A DNA stretch of 64,000 nucleotides from Comamonadaceae bacterium (GTDB lineage Bacteria; Pseudomonadota; Gammaproteobacteria; Burkholderiales; Burkholderiaceae_C): the NCBI GenBank assembly GCA_947442105.1, contig CANEVH010000014.1:1-64000 (forward strand), written 5' to 3'. Below the pieces are notes generated by a model. That model had not been told where the DNA came from, searched no databases, and saw only the letters and a list, made by a program, of their open reading frames with translations. Below, piece by piece: positions 60,353 to 64,000 of the stretch. The stretch's first letter is position 1. Every line of letters begins with the position of its first letter. Position numbers and translations under genes: made by a program.

Positions 60353-62374
60353 ATGTCTTACCTCGTGCTCGCCCGCAAGTACCGCCCGCGCAATTTCGCT
60401 GAAATGGTGGGCCAGGACCACGTGGTGCAAGCGCTGAGCAACGCCCTGACCACGCAGCGTCTGCACCACGCCTATTTGTTTACCGGTACGCGCGGCGTGG
60501 GCAAGACCACGGTGTCGCGCATCTTGGCCAAATCGCTCAATTGCCAGGGTGCTGACGGTCAGGGCGGCATCACTGCCACGCCCTGCGGCCTGTGCCAGGC
60601 CTGTACCGACATCGATTCGGGCCGGTTTGTCGATTACACCGAACTAGACGCCGCGTCTAACCGGGGTGTGGATGAGGTGCAAGCCCTGCTGGAGCAGGCG
60701 GTGTACAAACCGGTGCAAGGGCGCTTCAAGGTCTTCATGGTCGACGAGGTGCACATGCTGACCAACACCGCGTTCAACGCCATGTTGAAGACGCTCGAAG
60801 AGCCGCCGGACTACCTGAAATTTGTGCTGGCCACCACCGATCCGCAAAAAGTGCCGGTCACCGTGCTCTCGCGCTGCCTGCAATTCAACCTGCGGCCCAT
60901 GGCGCCCGAGACGATTCGGGAGCATTTGATACAAGTTTTAGGGCAGGAGGCTGTGGCCTCCGACCCCCAGGCATTGCGCCTGCTGGCTCGCGCGGCGCGT
61001 GGCTCCATGCGCGACGCCCTGAGCCTCACCGACCAGGCGATTGCTTTTGGCGCGGGCGCCTTGTCCGAGGCCACAGTGCGCACCATGCTGGGCAGCGTGG
61101 ACCGCAGCTATGTGTTTCGCCTGATCGAAGCGCTGGCACTGGGCGATGGCCGCACGGTGGTGCAAACCGTGGACAGCTTGCGCCTCAACGGCCTGAGCGC
61201 AGCCTCTACGCTAGAAGAAATGGCCACGGTCTTGCAGCGCATGGCGGTGCTGCAAACCATGGGACCCGCGCCTACGGACGGCGATGACGACAGCGACACG
61301 GAAGCGCAAGACACGGCGCGCCTGGCCGCACTCCTTCCTGTGGACGAGACACAGCTTCTCTACAGCATCTGCCTTCACGGCCGTGGCGATTTGGGACTCG
61401 CGCCCGATGAATACGCCGCGCTCACCATGGTGCTCTTGCGCCTGCTGGCATTCAAGCCGCCGGTGCCGCAGGGCGAGCGTGTGCCGACCGCCAGCAACGC
61501 GCCCTTGGTGGAAAAAAAAACTCTGAATAGTGCACCGGCACCGGTGGCGGCGCCCTTGCAACGGCCGACTCCAGCAGAGTCGGCGCCTGTGGCGCAGGCT
61601 CCAGTGGCTGCCCAGCCTACCGTTCAACCGTGGGAGGACCATCCCGCAGCGTCCGACCTACCGGTGCCGTCTGAGACTCTCCCACACTCCGCCTCCACGC
61701 AACGGACTGCTGTCCCAGCGCAGTCGCCGGGTTCTGCTGCCAAGCCGGTAACTGCAGCGGTGTACTCGCAAAACGGCGCGGTGCCGCCAGGGCACATCTT
61801 GCCGGTGCGTGCCAGCCCCGGTGGGGATCTTGCGCCTGAAGAAATCGATGCGCGTGACGAAGGCGCGCTCGCGGTCTCGCGCCGCCCTGCGCCTATTGAC
61901 CACCGTGTGGTGGGCGTGCCGGTGCGCCAGCAGACCGAAAGCCGGGCCGACGCCAACGCCGCAGCACATGCCACGCCGGTGCTCATTCCCACCGAGGAGG
62001 GCGACTTTTGGCACGCCACCGTCCAGTCGCTGGTCGATGCCCAGGTCATTGGCGCCATGGTGCGCGAGTTGGCATTGCAGGCGCAGCTCGTGGCCCGCGA
62101 CGAAGGCCAGTGGCTGCTGCGGGTGGAGCGCGAGTCGCTCAACCAGGCAGGTAGCCGAGATCGGCTCGCGCTGGCGCTGAAAGACGCTGGTTTTGACGTT
62201 GCTCTGGCGGTGGAAGTGGGGCGGGTGACGGACAGCCCCTCCCGGCGCAACGCCAGCGCCAGCGCCGAGCGCCAGGTGGCTGCCGAACAGCTGATTTACG
62301 CCACGCCGCTGGTGCAACACCTGATGCGTGATTTCGGCGCCAAGGTGGTGCCCGGCTCCATCCGGCCCCTCTGA
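60353..62374 (+). CDS. dnaX: DNA polymerase III subunits tau/gamma
   Basis: Clamp-loader ATPase that couples the polymerases. The 673-residue tau form has Walker [19 protein letters not shown], the zinc module ([21 protein letters not shown]), Walker [12 protein letters not shown] and sensor 1 [18 protein letters not shown]; domains I-III end near residue 375. A Pro/Ala/Val-rich linker (390-520) and the tau-specific C-terminal domain follow. An A9 tract at codons 387-389 may make the shorter gamma form. It begins 63 bases from the 4.5S gene, and ybaB and recR follow. Confidence 0.97.
   Translation: MSYLVLARKYRPRNFAEMVGQDHVVQALSNALTTQRLHHAYLFTGTRGVGKTTVSRILAKSLNCQGADGQGGITATPCGLCQACTDIDSGRFVDYTELDAASNRGVDEVQALLEQAVYKPVQGRFKVFMVDEVHMLTNTAFNAMLKTLEEPPDYLKFVLATTDPQKVPVTVLSRCLQFNLRPMAPETIREHLIQVLGQEAVASDPQALRLLARAARGSMRDALSLTDQAIAFGAGALSEATVRTMLGSVDRSYVFRLIEALALGDGRTVVQTVDSLRLNGLSAASTLEEMATVLQRMAVLQTMGPAPTDGDDDSDTEAQDTARLAALLPVDETQLLYSICLHGRGDLGLAPDEYAALTMVLLRLLAFKPPVPQGERVPTASNAPLVEKKTLNSAPAPVAAPLQRPTPAESAPVAQAPVAAQPTVQPWEDHPAASDLPVPSETLPHSASTQRTAVPAQSPGSAAKPVTAAVYSQNGAVPPGHILPVRASPGGDLAPEEIDARDEGALAVSRRPAPIDHRVVGVPVRQQTESRADANAAAHATPVLIPTEEGDFWHATVQSLVDAQVIGAMVRELALQAQLVARDEGQWLLRVERESLNQAGSRDRLALALKDAGFDVALAVEVGRVTDSPSRRNASASAERQVAAEQLIYATPLVQHLMRDFGAKVVPGSIRPL
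61512..61530 (+). other. A9 slippage site in dnaX
   Basis: Nine consecutive A (61512-61520) are followed by CTCTGAATAG. In the +1 frame TGA follows one codon after the tract, and in the -1 frame TAG follows two codons later, so gain or loss of one A gives a protein of about 390 residues that ends right after clamp-loader domain III. This matches the gamma form. Slippage is inference from sequence. Confidence 0.6.
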
Positions 62375-62415
62375 TTTTTTCATTCCCAAACTTATTTACC
62401 CAAAGGAATCGCCCC

Positions 62416-62748
62416 ATGTTCAACAAAGGACAACTCGCTGGCCTGATGAAGCAAGCCCAGGCCATGCAGGACAACATGAAAAAAGCCCAGGACGAACTGG
62501 GCAACATCGAGGTCAGCGGTGAGTCGGGCTCCGGCCTGGTCAAAGTCACCATGACGTGCAAGCACGAGGTGCGCCGCGTCACCATAGACCCCAGCTTGCT
62601 GGCCGATGACAAAGACATGCTGGAAGACTTGGTAGCTGCAGCCTTCAACGCCGCCTTGCGCGTGGCAGAAGAAACTTCAGCGCAAAAGCTGGGCAAGATC
62701 ACGGCGGGCATGCCTGGCTTGCCTGGCGGCATGAAGCTCCCGTTCTAA
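62416..62748 (+). CDS. ybaB: YbaB/EbfC nucleoid-associated protein
   Basis: Small DNA-binding dimer. The 110-residue protein has the long helix [43 protein letters not shown] and the C-terminal [13 protein letters not shown]. Location between dnaX and recR is the common order. Its role in nucleoid shape or recombination is not settled. Confidence 0.96.
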   Translation: MFNKGQLAGLMKQAQAMQDNMKKAQDELGNIEVSGESGSGLVKVTMTCKHEVRRVTIDPSLLADDKDMLEDLVAAAFNAALRVAEETSAQKLGKITAGMPGLPGGMKLPF

Positions 62749-62780
62749 GGCAGCAATGCAAGCTTGCAATGGCGCTGCGC

Positions 62781-63371
62781 ATGTCTGACGCGCATTCACT
62801 CGACACCCTGATTCAGGCACTCAAACGCCTGCCGGGCGTGGGCGTGAAATCGGCGCAGCGCATGGCGTTTCACCTTTTGCAGCGCGACCGCGCAGGCGCC
62901 CAGGCCCTGGCACGCGCGCTCATGGAAGCGACTGAGAACATCCACCACTGCGAGCGCTGCCACACGCTCACCCAGGACCGCGTTTGCGCGACTTGCTTGG
63001 ACACCCGGCGCGACCACACCCAGCTTTGCGTGGTGGAGACACCGGCAGACCAAGCGGCGCTGGAGCGCACCGGGGCCTACCGGGGCTTGTACTTTGTGCT
63101 CATGGGCAAGCTCAGTCCTTTGGACGGCATTGGCCCCCATGACCTGGGTTTGCAAAAACTCTTCACACGGGCCTGCGACGGCATCGTGCAAGAGGTGATA
63201 TTGGCCACCAACTTCACCGCCGAGGGCGAGGCCACTGCCCATGTGATCGCCGAGGGCCTGAAAGCCAAAGGCCTACAGCCCACGCGCTTGGCGCGCGGCG
63301 TGCCCGTGGGCAGCGAGCTTGAATATGTGGATTTGGGCACGATTGCCCATGCGCTGGTCGATAGGCGCTAG
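62781..63371 (+). CDS. recR: Recombination mediator RecR
   Basis: With RecF/RecO loads RecA on single-stranded DNA gaps. The 196-residue protein has the HhH segment [20 protein letters not shown], the zinc finger [16 protein letters not shown], and the Toprim domain ([16 protein letters not shown] to [18 protein letters not shown]), and ends [22 protein letters not shown] 62781 (MSDAHSLD) fits the family start better than 62769. Confidence 0.97.
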   Translation: MSDAHSLDTLIQALKRLPGVGVKSAQRMAFHLLQRDRAGAQALARALMEATENIHHCERCHTLTQDRVCATCLDTRRDHTQLCVVETPADQAALERTGAYRGLYFVLMGKLSPLDGIGPHDLGLQKLFTRACDGIVQEVILATNFTAEGEATAHVIAEGLKAKGLQPTRLARGVPVGSELEYVDLGTIAHALVDRR

Positions 63372-63374
63372 CGT

Positions 63375-63421
63375 TCATGAAGGCGCGCAGCAAGCTCCAT
63401 CATGAAAGTTCTTCCACATTG
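63375..63421 (+). repeat. Single copy of the dispersed palindromic repeat
   Basis: TTCATGAAGGCGCGCAGCAA, then CTCCATCATGAAAGTTCTTC and CACATTG. It matches the copies at 1567 and 5003 in arms and core, although the inner stem is weakened. It begins four bases after the recR stop. A second TTTCATGAAAGTGC at 63468-63481 before the next gene may be a fragment. Confidence 0.7.
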
Positions 63422-63483
63422 AGCAAAGCATCCTGGCTTTGCAAAGTGCGCACCGCCCCTCTCTTTTTTCATGAAAGTGCCTT

Positions 63484-63897
63484 ATGCCATCAATTGCTTT
63501 TAGCCTGGATTACTGGTGTGTGTTGATTGCCGCGCTATTGCCCGTGGTGTGCGCTGGCATCGCCAAAAGCAAGGCCTTTGGCAAGCCGGTGGCGCAGGGC
63601 GGCTTTGACAACGCCAACCCCCGGGAATGGCTGCTGCGCCAGTCCGACTGGCAGGCGCGTGCCAATGCGGCGCAGGCCAATAGTTTTGAGGCATTGCCGT
63701 TCTTTATTGGCGCGGTGCTGATTGCGCACCAGTTGGGCGCAAACCAGACCCTGCTCAATGGATTGTCAGTGGCCTATATTGGCTTGCGCATTGCCTATAT
63801 CGCCGCTTATGTGGGAAACCGTGCTAGTTTGCGTACGCTGGTTTGGGTCAGCGCGCTGGCGGTGAATGTGGCGATTCTTTTCGCCGGTTACCGCTGA
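63484..63897 (+). CDS. MAPEG-family membrane protein
   Basis: A 137-residue inner-membrane protein with four helices (about 7-27, 63-84, 90-112, 115-134). The MAPEG features are the first helix followed by polar NANPREWLLRQSDWQARANAAQANSFEALPFFIGAVLIA, with the NxxE-type (NSFEALP) motif, and the RIAYIAAYVGNRASLRTLVW segment. The family includes glutathione-dependent enzymes in eukaryotes; the bacterial function is unknown. Confidence 0.87.
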   Translation: MPSIAFSLDYWCVLIAALLPVVCAGIAKSKAFGKPVAQGGFDNANPREWLLRQSDWQARANAAQANSFEALPFFIGAVLIAHQLGANQTLLNGLSVAYIGLRIAYIAAYVGNRASLRTLVWVSALAVNVAILFAGYR

Positions 63898-63937
63898 GCC
63901 AGCGGGCCAAGTAGGGCCCGACCCAAGCACTTTTGCC

Positions 63938-64000
63938 CTAAGCCTTGGCCTTTGTGGCAAGCTGGCGCGGCTTGGGCTTCTGAATGGCGCGCGCCGATGG
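63938..64000 (-). CDS. C-terminal tail of a gene extending beyond the window
   Basis: The minus-strand frame gives PSARAIQKPKPRQLATKAKA followed by TAG at 63940-63938. A Lys/Arg-rich end of this kind is common in RNA-binding proteins such as RhlE-type helicases or ribosomal assembly factors, but identity cannot be told from 20 residues. CGGGCC/GGCCCG at about 63903-63920 could be a terminator stem, without T-run. Confidence 0.4.
   Translation of the reverse strand, partial: PSARAIQKPKPRQLATKAKA

Overview
The window is a chromosomal stretch of a Gram-negative betaproteobacterium, most likely Comamonadaceae (Rhodoferax/Polaromonas-like). This rests on protein resemblance, the pstSCAB-phoU-phoB-phoR order, the lexA form with a CTGT-N8-ACAG SOS box, the leuE-type gene between carA and carB, and a 4.5S RNA beside dnaX. 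Most of it is dense housekeeping DNA. The only mobile DNA seen is the right end of an IS3-family element at the left edge.

Layout. 1-535: IS3 remnant cut by the window edge. 0.9-7 kb: a DUF6806-like gene, a minus-strand Crp-type regulator / APH-like kinase / acyl-CoA dehydrogenase set, lexA with tandem SOS boxes and a small unknown downstream gene, and a DUF192 protein. 7-11.2 kb: icd, clpS, clpA. 11.4-24.4 kb: a translation/envelope cluster (rpsB, tsf, pyrH, frr, cdsA, dxr, bamA, ompH, lpxD, fabZ, lpxA, lpxB, rnhB, 23S methyltransferase) from which uppS and rseP are missing at their usual places. 24.5-36.9 kb: carA, LysE-type exporter, carB, greA, DUF4149, yhbY divergent from rlmE, ftsH, folP, glmM, GNAT.

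37-54.8 kb is a phosphate-homeostasis region: porin, secreted phosphoesterase-like protein, CorA/ZntB transporter, NUDIX hydrolase, OlsB-like acyltransferase, ppk, sixA, a tailed RHH-like protein, ppx, a fasciclin lipoprotein, then pstSCAB-phoU-phoB-phoR. Candidate Pho boxes (7-bp half-sites at 11-bp period) lie before pstS, before the divergent fasciclin gene, and between porin and phosphoesterase, so several of these genes may form one PhoB-controlled set for phosphate uptake, storage as polyphosphate and membrane remodelling.

54.7-64 kb: a GT-C-like membrane protein, rpmE2, rho, trxA, a HI0933-type flavoprotein, the 4.5S RNA gene divergent from dnaX, ybaB, recR, a MAPEG protein and the C-terminal tail of one more gene. 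dnaX carries an A9 tract with stops close by in both other frames, the arrangement expected for producing a short gamma subunit by slippage. A small palindromic repeat family occurs in three intergenic regions. No CRISPR array, tRNA or rRNA gene was recognised.
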